Below, piece after piece: positions 14,831 to 22,228 of a DNA stretch of 64,000 nt. Numbering within the stretch: position 1 is the first letter of the stretch; each line of letters begins with the position of its first letter. A program made the position numbers and the translations under genes. This stretch comes from a virus. Location: positions 47,462 through 111,461 of the IMG/VR virus record IMGVR_UViG_3300036859_000864. One strand, written 5' to 3'. The notes under the pieces were generated by a model, which did not search any database, was not told where the DNA came from, and saw only the letters and a list, made by a program, of their open reading frames with translations.

Positions 14831-15627
14831 TGCCCTCCCCTCTTCGACGTAGAGGTTCCACCGGCGAGGACCGACGCCGGCGTCGGTATCCCGACTATCA
14901 AGCCCCCGCACGCATGCCACGCCCACCGACAGCGAACTCGAACGAAGGTCCGTACATCGACCCTCGAGACACGACACCGCTCACGATTGAGGAATCGAAG
15001 GAATACGCGGCGCTAGCGATGGCCGGGAACGTATGCGCCAGGGACCGCATGGTTGCCTCGTGCGAGGGGATGTTGATCATTTGGGCCCGCAAGTACGCAC
15101 GTAGAGTGCCTCATCTGTTCGACGATCTACTCTCGGAATGCCGCCTAGCGGTCGCTCAGTCTGTACCTCTCTACAACGCGGAGCGCGGCATGAAGTTCTC
15201 GTCGTACGCGATGTTCCGCGTGAGGAACATGTGTTTCGAGCTGGTGCGGTCGCAGCGCTGGACGATAAATCTTCCGATCGTTCGGACCTACGAAAAAGCG
15301 AAACAGTACGGAGGGCGCCTTCGTACCAGATCGACGATTATCGCCGGCGAGGACGGCGAGGAGTTCGAGATGACGATCCCGTCGTGGGACCCGTCCCCGG
15401 ACTTCTTGGAGAACGAGTGTCTTCGAAATGCGTACTGGACGGTGCTCACAGATCGGGAGAGAGACATCATTGAGTCTCGTATGCGACGCGAGGAAACGTT
15501 CGAATCGATTGGGGCTCGGTACAATTTGAGCCGAACCAGAATCCAGCAGTTCGAGGCTGATGCGTTCGAGAAGCTTCGCGTGCACCTCATACGGCTCCCG
15601 GAGTTCAAGAAAAGAGCGCACCGATGA
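14830..15627 (+). CDS. Sigma-70 family RNA polymerase sigma factor
   Basis: 265 aa. Basic disordered N-terminus (~1-45). Region 2 spans ~65-145, including FDDLLSECRLAVAQSVPLY, then GMKFSSYAMFRVRNMCFEL for -10 recognition and melting. Region 4 covers ~205-255: LTDRERDIIESRMRREETF, then the helix-turn-helix ESIGARYNLSRTRIQQFE. It should redirect host RNA polymerase to element promoters, probably for a late phase. TAATG overlap with the preceding gene. Its promoter targets are unknown; it is encoded near the end of an operon that starts from one of a pair of similar TTGAC promoters. Confidence 0.85.
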   Translation: MPSPLRRRGSTGEDRRRRRYPDYQAPARMPRPPTANSNEGPYIDPRDTTPLTIEESKEYAALAMAGNVCARDRMVASCEGMLIIWARKYARRVPHLFDDLLSECRLAVAQSVPLYNAERGMKFSSYAMFRVRNMCFELVRSQRWTINLPIVRTYEKAKQYGGRLRTRSTIIAGEDGEEFEMTIPSWDPSPDFLENECLRNAYWTVLTDRERDIIESRMRREETFESIGARYNLSRTRIQQFEADAFEKLRVHLIRLPEFKKRAHR

Positions 15628-15905
15628 ACTCCGACGTGAAGCTGATCAAGCACACCGCCGAGTGCGATCATCCAGACGACCCTTCGTTCCCTTTCAAGCT
15701 CCACCTGGTGATGCGTCCGCCGGAGTTCATGATCGTGACCTTCGTGATACTCTACGGCGGTACCGAAGAGGTGATCGCCCGCGGACGCTCGCTCGAGGCG
15801 CTTTCCGAATGGGCGGACGAGAACGGCCTCAAGGAGCACTCTCGCTTTTTACGATACACCATCACAAATGAGAACGACGCCGTCGTCGAGGAGAAGAAGA
15901 GATGA
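15624..15905 (+). CDS. Hypothetical protein
   Basis: 93 aa, ATGA overlap with the sigma factor gene. Strands KLHLVMRPPEFMIVTFVILYG then an acidic helix. Could be a sigma-associated factor by position only. No family recognised. Confidence 0.5.
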   Translation: MNSDVKLIKHTAECDHPDDPSFPFKLHLVMRPPEFMIVTFVILYGGTEEVIARGRSLEALSEWADENGLKEHSRFLRYTITNENDAVVEEKKR

Positions 15906-16321
15906 GCACAGCAACCGCAACGAAGAAGCCGGAACCTGAGAAGCACACGTTCACACTCACCGTCGAAGTCAGCCCCGGTTGGGTCGAGTATCTGACGGAG
16001 TACGGCGACATTTTCGCATCAGATCGAGCCGGCTACTGGCTCCGCGGCGTCGAGCATGAGCCCAAGCTCGGCTGGCTTTGCTGGGAGGACGACGACAAGT
16101 GCCGTCCCGGCAAGGAACCCAATCGCCAGGTCGCCCTGACGGCGTGGCGCGCCGGCGAAGCGCTCCCCGAGCACTGGTTCCGTCTCGACCGATCCGCCGC
16201 GCTGCGCGCTTGGGAGGGAGGAGTCAAGCGCTGGGGCGTAGACTGGTACGAGGAAGTCGATGCGATTCGCGAAGACGCCGTCGTGCAGCTCGCGCTCCTC
16301 GGAGAAACTCGATACGGCTGA
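15902..16321 (+). CDS. Trp-rich hypothetical protein
   Basis: 139 aa, last gene of the operon. Eight or more Trp residues (GWVEYL, YWLRG, GWLCWEDDDKC, EHWFRLD, GVDWYEE). Compact alpha/beta with no recognised family. The structured region at 16322-16561 follows directly. Confidence 0.55.
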   Translation: MSTATATKKPEPEKHTFTLTVEVSPGWVEYLTEYGDIFASDRAGYWLRGVEHEPKLGWLCWEDDDKCRPGKEPNRQVALTAWRAGEALPEHWFRLDRSAALRAWEGGVKRWGVDWYEEVDAIREDAVVQLALLGETRYG

Positions 16322-16327
16322 AAGAAA

Positions 16328-16456
16328 GGCACTCGAGTCGAGAGAGGGGTAAGAGCCCAAGCGGGTCGCGCCTAGTCGGTACCCGAAGCGCGTCACGTGC
16401 GGTCAAAGAATGCTAACGGCTAGCCGCGCTCTTACCTCTCCCTTGACTCGAGTGTC
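16328..16456 (+). ncRNA. Candidate structured RNA with 29-bp terminal stem
   Basis: Bases 16328-16356 pair with 16428-16456 as a 29-bp stem: 25 Watson-Crick pairs, three G-U pairs on the plus strand and one A-C mismatch. The 71-nt loop contains an internal stem CGGGT (16362-16366)/ACCCG (16381-16385) and the palindrome CGGCTAGCCG near its end. The stretch lies in a non-coding gap between convergent genes. G-U pairs fit a plus-strand RNA better than a DNA palindrome. It is too long and loop-rich for a simple terminator. No known RNA family is recognised, and strand is inferred from the wobble pairs. Confidence 0.5.
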
Positions 16457-16517
16457 TCGCCCGAGCTACCAACCCGCCGCCACTCGACGAGGCGCGGCAG
16501 CGCTTTCAACGAGACGG

Positions 16518-16549
16518 GGGCACCGCGCCATGTGGGAGGTACGGTGCCC
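16518..16549. terminator. Hairpin in the convergent intergenic region
   Basis: GGGCACCG (16518-16525) and CGGTGCCC (16542-16549) form a perfect 8-bp stem with a 16-nt loop, located 13 bp past the stop of the minus-strand gene at 16562. No T run on either side; it may act as a bidirectional terminator or belong to the larger structured RNA region. Confidence 0.4.
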
Positions 16550-16561
16550 TTCCCGGCCCTC

Positions 16562-16729
16562 CTAGACGGGTATGTAGTAGGCCCCCTCTGAGAGATCCCA
16601 GTAGCTCCCTTCAGGCCAACTCGCAGGGCCGATTTGAGAATCGAACGCGACGTGAGCAGTGACGTAGTCGAGCCAGCCTCCGCCGACCGCCCCGGCCATG
16701 ATCGATTGCCACTGCTTGACGGCGCTCAT
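16562..16729 (-). CDS. Small Trp/Gly-rich hypothetical protein
   Basis: 55 aa. ATG overlaps the stop of the upstream lysozyme-like gene (ATGA) and is preceded by a purine-rich GAAGAGAAGAA. Sequence begins MSAVKQWQSIMAGAVGGGWL and ends in YYIPV. Hydrophobic glycine-rich start suggests weak membrane association. It forms a two-gene operon with the lysozyme-like gene, so it could be an accessory or inhibitor of it. Confidence 0.55.
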   Translation of the reverse strand: MSAVKQWQSIMAGAVGGGWLDYVTAHVAFDSQIGPASWPEGSYWDLSEGAYYIPV

Positions 16730-17517
16730 TTCTTCTCTTCGACGAAAACCGACACGCCGATCTTGCCCTCGGCGTGCTTCTCGACGAGGGACACGAACAC
16801 GCGGCCGTCCGAACCGTGCTCCGTGCGCTTGAACCCGGGGACGATCTCCGGGTACTTACCAATCTCGGAGGCGATGCCTTGAGCCGACGATACGATGTTC
16901 GGAGGGATCTCCTTGGGGCCTGCCCGTCGGTATCCTGGGAGCTCCTTCTTCGAGTGATCGGGGCGGTTGGCCATCATCTTCACCCACAGGTCTGCGCGCT
17001 GCCAGTCGCGGTCTGAGGGCACGCACTTGCCACCGCTCGCGTAGCTCGCGAACGTCTTCGCGACGCGCGTACGGTCGGCGTGGACGCCGATGAACACCCC
17101 GCACTGCCGCGCCTGCGCCACGACGACGCGGAGGCCGTACTGCGCGCACAGGCGCATGGGGTCGGAGCCGGGACCCGCCAGGTGCTCCCACACGTCCTGC
17201 GGAACGAGTCCGGACACGTGGAGTTGCATGCCGCACCGCGCGAGGCCGTGGTCCTGGTTCCAGATCGGGTGCTGCTCGCCGACTTGAATACGCTTGTCGA
17301 GAAGCGTTTCGCTGTACCAGATAATGGCACCGGCGGCGGCAAGTTCGGTGGACGTCCAGCCAGTCCCGTTGGCGTACGGAGTGGCTTCTTCGGCCAAGTC
17401 CGTAGCGACCTCCCCGGCACGGGTGATGTACTCCTCACGTGTTTCGCCTGGCGCGTGGGACCCCGGCAGCTTCATCAATTCGGCGGCAAGCCACGCCGCA
17501 ACTACTGCTGTTTTCAC
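16726..17517 (-). CDS. Secreted lysozyme/transglycosylase-like protein
   Basis: 263 aa from a GTG preceded by GGAGG. Short hydrophobic N-terminus (~2-14). The core has a candidate catalytic Glu (IIWYSETLLD, E70), then GLARCGMQLH (~91-100), resembling the C/G-x-Q(I/L) turn of goose-type lysozyme and lytic transglycosylase folds, and a later conserved CAQYGLRVV and RQCG pair of Cys. Likely cleaves peptidoglycan for entry or lysis. Transcribed from its own TTGACG/TAGGGT promoter with the small gene at 16562. Family assignment rests on motif order only. Confidence 0.5.
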   Translation of the reverse strand: MKTAVVAAWLAAELMKLPGSHAPGETREEYITRAGEVATDLAEEATPYANGTGWTSTELAAAGAIIWYSETLLDKRIQVGEQHPIWNQDHGLARCGMQLHVSGLVPQDVWEHLAGPGSDPMRLCAQYGLRVVVAQARQCGVFIGVHADRTRVAKTFASYASGGKCVPSDRDWQRADLWVKMMANRPDHSKKELPGYRRAGPKEIPPNIVSSAQGIASEIGKYPEIVPGFKRTEHGSDGRVFVSLVEKHAEGKIGVSVFVEEKK

Positions 17518-17571
17518 GAGAATCCTCCGCGCTCGCGCCCGAAGGCGTGGTGTATGTTCGACATGACACAC

Positions 17572-17600
17572 ACCCTAGCCAGCGACGCGGGGAGCGTCAA
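17572..17600 (-). promoter_or_regulatory. Promoter of the lysozyme-like gene
   Basis: On the minus strand TTGACG and TAGGGT are separated by exactly 17 bp, about 55 bp upstream of the GTG start. The -35 box is identical to that of the sigma operon promoter at 10306. Confidence 0.55.
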
Positions 17601-17642
17601 CGGGCTAAGATACCGCACCAGCCCACTAGGCGGGGGATCATC

Positions 17643-18011
17643 ATGCCCGACGTACTGCACAGTGAGACCTGCGTTTGCGGCGGCAACAACTGGCACATGA
17701 TGGTGGACCGCGTGATCTGGTGTCGCAGATGCGGGTGTCTGCGCCTCGTCTTCGAGAAGCTCTGGAAGGTGCCTCTGGATCAAGCAGGCGCGTTGCCGGC
17801 GGCAGCCTACGTCGTCAACGAGCGTGAAGATCCGCCGACGCTGCCAGGAACGCCTCACGCTTTGAAGACCTCGAGCCGCACTGACGTGGTGGCAGTACAG
17901 TCGCGCGAGTTCACGGCTCCCGGCGGGTTCAAGCCCCCGTCCGTGCCGCTCGTTCGAATGACTCCTACGCCTACGATCCCGCTTCCGGGGAAGAAGAACG
18001 ATCCGCGTTAG
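17643..18011 (+). CDS. Zinc-ribbon protein with Pro-rich tail
   Basis: 122 aa. N-terminal CVCGGNNWHMM and WCRRCGCLRLV form a two-knuckle zinc ribbon (~9-35). The rest is Pro/Thr rich and probably disordered. A single-gene plus-strand unit between two minus-strand operons, ending 4 nt into the DUF2935-like gene. Confidence 0.6.
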   Translation: MPDVLHSETCVCGGNNWHMMVDRVIWCRRCGCLRLVFEKLWKVPLDQAGALPAAAYVVNEREDPPTLPGTPHALKTSSRTDVVAVQSREFTAPGGFKPPSVPLVRMTPTPTIPLPGKKNDPR

Positions 18012-18691
18012 ACGGCTGGAACGGAGAGCGAGCTCATCGTCTCGAGGAACCGTTGCCCCTCACGAATCACGTGCTCGGCGAGCACCGGATGAATGACGGA
18101 CTTCCCACTCGAGGCCGATACCGGCTGCGTGCGAAAATACGTGTCGAGGCGTGTGCCGGCCTTGAGACCGAGATTGATGTAGTCCTGCGTGAGCGCGTGG
18201 CATCCGCCTTTCAGATTGTAGAATTCGCTGACGATCCCTTGGGCGTCGGCGACGAGAGAGGTCGCAGAAGGATCGAGGAGATGCGCGGCGAACTCGGCGT
18301 GCTCACGCATGAACGTGATGTTCTGACAGTACGTGAGCTCGGCCGGAAGGCCGCCCTCCCAAACACGCGCGACGAAGTAGATGAGCTCACGCAGCGTGTG
18401 ATCGATGAACAACGGGAAGAGCCATCCCATCCACTTGCCGGATTTTTGGAGATCGAGCACTTCTTGCGTGAAGGAGGCCAGGTTCTTCGTAGGCTCCGAA
18501 ACGATCGCCTTCGCCGCGTCGAGACCTTGCGACTTCGTGAGCCACGCCCGTGCGTGCTCCCAGTTCTCGTGGAGCGCAGCGGCTCGAGTCTTGTACGGTT
18601 CGACCTCCAATCCGAGGTTCAAGAACAGCGCGTGCTCGGAGAGCTGGCGCGACCAAAATATGATGTCTCCTAGCGGATCCAATGACGGCAT
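18008..18691 (-). CDS. DUF2935-like helical protein
   Basis: 227 aa. The N-terminal IIFWSRQLSEHALFLNLGLE segment is the hallmark of DUF2935-type proteins, which form metal-binding helical bundles in Bacillus and relatives. A second His-containing helix (FIDHTLRELIYFV) fits. Start ATG follows a GGAG site. Role in an element unknown; last gene of the minus-strand operon. Confidence 0.55.
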   Translation of the reverse strand: MPSLDPLGDIIFWSRQLSEHALFLNLGLEVEPYKTRAAALHENWEHARAWLTKSQGLDAAKAIVSEPTKNLASFTQEVLDLQKSGKWMGWLFPLFIDHTLRELIYFVARVWEGGLPAELTYCQNITFMREHAEFAAHLLDPSATSLVADAQGIVSEFYNLKGGCHALTQDYINLGLKAGTRLDTYFRTQPVSASSGKSVIHPVLAEHVIREGQRFLETMSSLSVPAV

Positions 18692-18698
18692 GGGTCTC

Positions 18699-19121
18699 CT
18701 ACTCAAGCCCGACCACGACGATGGCCGGGAACTCTGTCGCCTTCAAGTTGTAGAGCGCGACGAAGCGGTGGGCCCCCTCGATGATGAAGGGCCCCTTCTC
18801 GTCGACGCCGATGATCAGCGGGTTGATCTCTCGAGATTCTTCGATCGCGCCAGAGAGCCGCTCGCTTCGCGCGAAGTCGTCGGCGGCGTAGAACACGGAT
18901 CTCGGGCCGCCGAAGTCGGACATCGGTACGACGCGCACACCGGGGAGCGTTTCCGACTCGGCCATGTACCCGTCGATCGAGCTGAGGTTCGGTACGTGAT
19001 CTCGAACCGTCAGGCCGCCGACGACGTCGCCGGCGACCGGGTACCGCGCGCTTGTGCTCGCGATCAGGCCCTCGAGCGACGAGTCGGCGAGCGCGAGTGG
19101 CGCCGCGCCGACCCTGCGGCT
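18699..19121 (-). CDS. ParB/sulfiredoxin-like domain, reached by -1 frameshift
   Basis: 140 codons in the -1 frame relative to the gene at 19064-20422. The C-terminal half has the ParB-N/sulfiredoxin pattern INPLIIGVDEKGPFIIEGAH, then RFVALYNL and FPAIVVV, with the nucleotide-binding EGxHR. Coherent sequence (VPNLSSIDGY, LPGVRVVPMSDFGGPRSVF) extends well upstream of the only ATG (18965), and no ATG, GTG or TTG precedes it in this frame after an in-frame TAG just beyond 19139. The segment is therefore best read as the C-terminal domain of a frameshift product of 574 aa (434+140). An independent 88-aa protein from 18965 is the alternative. Confidence 0.6.
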   Translation of the reverse strand, partial: SRRVGAAPLALADSSLEGLIASTSARYPVAGDVVGGLTVRDHVPNLSSIDGYMAESETLPGVRVVPMSDFGGPRSVFYAADDFARSERLSGAIEESREINPLIIGVDEKGPFIIEGAHRFVALYNLKATEFPAIVVVGLE

Positions 19122-20422
19122 TTTGGGTGGCGACGACTCGACTCGTGCACGCCGGTACCGTTCCTAGCCGCTGCGACGCGCTCGGCGATCTCTCGGTCGC
19201 GGGCGCGTGTGAAGTTGCCTGTCCAGGCCGCCCAAGGGCGCCCCTGAGGCTTGAAGATGTCTACTTGCAACACCGAGTTGCCGGGCTCCCCGGGATGGTG
19301 GACGACCCAAGTTTCGGTCGATGCGTTCAACGTCTTGCTGGGAACGCCAACCCTCAATCGTCGCGCCTCCAAGCCGCCGTCGATGGTGAGCGTCGTCGGT
19401 CCGGAGGCGGGCGCGCCACGACGCGCTTCGCTCGCATGTGACGCAACGTCAGGCACGATTTTCACAGTGTACCCGCGTCCGGTCAGTTCGACTGCGATCT
19501 TGTCCGCTTTCTCGCGCGGGTACGATCGACGGTTCAGCCATCGGATCGGTTGGCCGGTGTCGACGTTGATGATCTTGAACAATGATCCTCTACGAGGCGC
19601 AGCGACCACACCTCGACGCGCTTCGCCGACGCCCCCGCCGCGCATCTCCTGTTTGATCTGCAAGAGCTCGTCCGCGAGCCAATCGCGCGTCTTCGGATCT
19701 TGCAAGGCGCCTTTGAAACCGATCCAAAACTCACGCACCGTCTCGCGTCCGCCTGTCGCCGTCCCGGGCCCGAAAACGCCCCCAGCCAGATCGAGGATGT
19801 CGTTATCGCCGAGGCCCCGCTCCGTGTCCCACACGAGCTGTTGAAGCATGTTTTTCGCGATCACCGTCGCGTCTGACTTCGTCTCGAGCGGGAGCATCTG
19901 AGACGGATCCGCGCGTTCTGCTTCGAGCATCTGCTCGCGGACCCAGTCCATGAAGTATCCGCCTTGGAGTTGATCGTTGGCGTACTGCTCACCGGCGGCT
20001 TCGGCGTTGGGGGCGTCGCCCGTCTCACGTGCGGTCGGAACTCTACGTTTGATCGGCACAGTCGACTCGCCGTAGTAGCGAAACGTCTTTCGCCCCCCAC
20101 CGATATCCACTTCGACGTTACGGTATCCGCGTTGGTCGCTATCGGACACAGAGACTACGGTAGCTTCTCCGGATTTGTCGTAGATGACGTCTCCGACGCG
20201 AAGATCATCCACGTAAATATGCTGATCTCGGCGGCGATCTCTCTTCGCGTTTTCTCGTGTTGTCTTTCGAGTCATCGTGCTCTCCTTCTCGTGTCCTTGG
20301 TAGCCGTGTGAGTAGGCCGCCCGTCCTTGCTTCTCGGCCTTCTGGCGTGCGCCGGGGCCGCAGTAAACCTTCCCGTGGGAGCCCCACTGGTAGCAACCGC
20401 GGCCTCTAGAGTGGACGGGCAT
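19064..20422 (-). CDS. Multi-module phage-type protein, upstream partner of the frameshift
   Basis: 452 aa in frame 0, of which 434 precede the slip site. N-terminal GCYQWGSHGKVYCGPGA module (~9-25), a basic segment, a small beta domain (VGDVIYDKSGEATVVSV), a helical region (~150-260), then two short domains separated by Arg-rich linkers (EARRGVVAAPRR ~267-278; EARRGAP ~332-338). The 18 residues after the slip site are only Arg/Ser/Ala rich and look like read-through of a non-protein frame. The first ~50 residues could be bypassed by an internal ATG at 20275. Function unknown. Confidence 0.6.
   Translation of the reverse strand: MPVHSRGRGCYQWGSHGKVYCGPGARQKAEKQGRAAYSHGYQGHEKESTMTRKTTRENAKRDRRRDQHIYVDDLRVGDVIYDKSGEATVVSVSDSDQRGYRNVEVDIGGGRKTFRYYGESTVPIKRRVPTARETGDAPNAEAAGEQYANDQLQGGYFMDWVREQMLEAERADPSQMLPLETKSDATVIAKNMLQQLVWDTERGLGDNDILDLAGGVFGPGTATGGRETVREFWIGFKGALQDPKTRDWLADELLQIKQEMRGGGVGEARRGVVAAPRRGSLFKIINVDTGQPIRWLNRRSYPREKADKIAVELTGRGYTVKIVPDVASHASEARRGAPASGPTTLTIDGGLEARRLRVGVPSKTLNASTETWVVHHPGEPGNSVLQVDIFKPQGRPWAAWTGNFTRARDREIAERVAAARNGTGVHESSRRHPKAAGSARRHSRSPTRRSRA
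19081..19127 (-). promoter_or_regulatory. Programmed -1 ribosomal frameshift signal
   Basis: On the minus strand the heptamer C_CCA_AAA (19127-19121, spaced by zero-frame codons) fits X_XXY_YYZ. After a 6-nt spacer comes a 9-bp stem, GGGTCGGCG (19114-19106) with CGCCGACTC (19089-19081), eight Watson-Crick pairs and one G-U, around a 16-nt loop. Shifting -1 here leads exactly into the ParB-like frame. All three elements of a canonical signal are present at standard distances. A homopolymer sequencing error at the C3A4 tract is the competing explanation. Confidence 0.6.
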
Positions 20423-20426
20423 AGTC

Positions 20427-21563
20427 CTACCGTCTTCGTGTCGATCGTCGAGCGTTCGGATTGTGCGCGCTGCGCGTCGGGCGCGGTGCCTCGTCCATGC
20501 GCGCGCCTTTGATGCGCGAGCCGCGCGGGTAAAAACCCGCGTTCTTGCCGCGGGCGAGGTCGGTCTGCGCCCGCTCGATTGTCGGAGCCGTGATGTGCGA
20601 GATCACCCGACCGTCTGGGTTCACGACCTCGAACTGTTTCCCGTGCCCCGATTCGCGCGCTCTAGGAGGCGCCTGACGGCCGCCGGAGGGCACGAAACGA
20701 ACGACCCCCCGAACTCGCTCGGCCTCGGTCTTCGCGTCCCCGTAGCTCTTGAACGGGCCGGCGATGACGCGGTTGTGGTTGTCGAGGGCCTCGTAGTCTC
20801 GGACGGCATGGCGCCGAGGGGCTCCTCGCCGGGCTTCGGTGTCTCCAGGGAGGTACATGGCGTTCCGAGGAAGCTGGGCGATGATGCTGCGCGCACCAGG
20901 CCCCTGCGCGTGCCAGTAGCCTTCTTTTTGCCAGACGGTGGCCACGTAGTATCCGTTGTCCGGACACGGGAAGTAGATCCGCGTGTTGGCACCGGCGCCC
21001 GATACATGCGTGGCGCCGTCGACGGTGGCCGCATGCTCGATGAGATCTTGGAGCGTGCCGAAGTCAGAGACACGGTGAGTACGCGACGCTGAACGGCGCG
21101 GGGCTGCGACGACGCCACGGCGCCGACTCTCGCCCACGTGCGCGTCCAGAGGCGACCCGTAGATGAGTGTCTCACCGTCCTCGTCCGGATCGCCGACGTA
21201 CAGATCGAACTCGCCGTACTCGTGGGCGCCGTCTGTCAGCTTGGTCGCGTCCGGCTCGGGCCAGTCGCCGTCCCAAAAGCCGGCGCCGGCGCCGTTGCGC
21301 GTCAGCCAGAAGTCATGACCGGCTAGCTCGAGGTTGCCTCCGATGAGCTCTCCGAAACGCTCTTGGAAGGAAGCACAGTCGGCGATCATCTTGTCGCGTG
21401 TCGCGTCGTCGATGTCTCCGACGTCGTAGTTCTTGTCGAGCGGCTCGCCCCCCTGATCGTCCGAGTTGTCCGAGCTCGCCCAGAGGGCCGTTTCGAAGTA
21501 CGCGCGGGTGAAAGAATCCATGCGCTGGGGCGCACGGGCGGTGTGTCGTCTGCGAGCGGCCAT
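20427..21563 (-). CDS. Conserved phage protein with GHDFWLTRNG domain
   Basis: 378 aa. Residues ~17-140 carry a domain recurrent in phage genomes: FETALWASSDNSDDQGGEPL, then GHDFWLTRNGAGAGFWDGDW, then YGEFDLYVGD. Two further short beta domains follow, divided by Arg-rich linkers (ESRRRGVVAAPRR ~145-157, EARRGAPRR ~243-251) like those in the neighbouring gene. The C-terminus is Arg-rich. Function of the domain is unknown; the modular layout suggests several small domains in one chain. Confidence 0.65.
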   Translation of the reverse strand: MAARRRHTARAPQRMDSFTRAYFETALWASSDNSDDQGGEPLDKNYDVGDIDDATRDKMIADCASFQERFGELIGGNLELAGHDFWLTRNGAGAGFWDGDWPEPDATKLTDGAHEYGEFDLYVGDPDEDGETLIYGSPLDAHVGESRRRGVVAAPRRSASRTHRVSDFGTLQDLIEHAATVDGATHVSGAGANTRIYFPCPDNGYYVATVWQKEGYWHAQGPGARSIIAQLPRNAMYLPGDTEARRGAPRRHAVRDYEALDNHNRVIAGPFKSYGDAKTEAERVRGVVRFVPSGGRQAPPRARESGHGKQFEVVNPDGRVISHITAPTIERAQTDLARGKNAGFYPRGSRIKGARMDEAPRPTRSAHNPNARRSTRRR

Positions 21564-22228
21564 TAGCGTCTCCTCTTGGAGGTTCTGAGCGCAGTTTTCC
21601 TACGCGCGATGCGCTTGCTTCGTTGCGCGTCGGTTTGGGTCAACCGATCGATGTACGACTTGGCGACGATGATCGCCTTCGTTTCAGTGCCGCCGTATCC
21701 GACCTGTTCGGCTTCGACGCCGGTAGCTCCGTTTTCGGATTCGTACGGGCTGTAGACGACGGCGGCGAAGTACCCCTTCTCGCCCTGATGGGGGCGTTCT
21801 TTGGGAGGTACTGGATCGTGATAGACCTCGAATTTGATACCCTTGTACTCACCCGTGTGTTGAAGCGATGCCTTCGGACCGAGCGCGCCGGTGACGAGCG
21901 TCGGAAGACTGGGGGCTTCCTCCTCTTCTTCGCTCATCAAACCGCGAACGAGCTCCTCGACATCTTGCTTGTCTTGGATGGCGGCGATCATGCGTCCGAG
22001 CTGGTCGAGTTCGTGCCACCCGATGCCCCCCAAAGGCTCGAAGCCCATGTCCTCGAGCTCCTCGCCGCCGGGCACGCTTGCGAGAAGTCGGAACACCGTC
22101 GTCGGGTAGTCGTTCGGACCGTGGTCGTAGTTCGGGAGCCACGACCTGAGCTCCGCGATCATGTCGGCGATCGGGGGGCGGGGTTTCGAGGTGTTCGCGT
22201 GCATTCTTCTTCGGGTTGCCATGGTCAT
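21563..22228 (-). CDS. Hypothetical protein with basic ends
   Basis: 221 aa. Arg-rich first 20 residues, helical middle (ELRSWLPNYDHG, ELDQLGRMIAAIQDKQDVEE), an acidic stretch (MSEEEEEAP), a beta segment (KFEVYHDPVPPKE, YFAAVVYSPYE) and a Lys/Arg-rich C-terminus. ATG 6 bp upstream of a second ATG; either could serve. No family recognised. Confidence 0.55.
   Translation of the reverse strand: MTMATRRRMHANTSKPRPPIADMIAELRSWLPNYDHGPNDYPTTVFRLLASVPGGEELEDMGFEPLGGIGWHELDQLGRMIAAIQDKQDVEELVRGLMSEEEEEAPSLPTLVTGALGPKASLQHTGEYKGIKFEVYHDPVPPKERPHQGEKGYFAAVVYSPYESENGATGVEAEQVGYGGTETKAIIVAKSYIDRLTQTDAQRSKRIARRKTALRTSKRRR

Noticed and set aside
16600-16660. A tRNA T-arm-like GTTCGATTCTC on the minus strand
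   Set aside because: No acceptor or anticodon arm can be drawn, and the bases lie in a coupled 55-codon gene.
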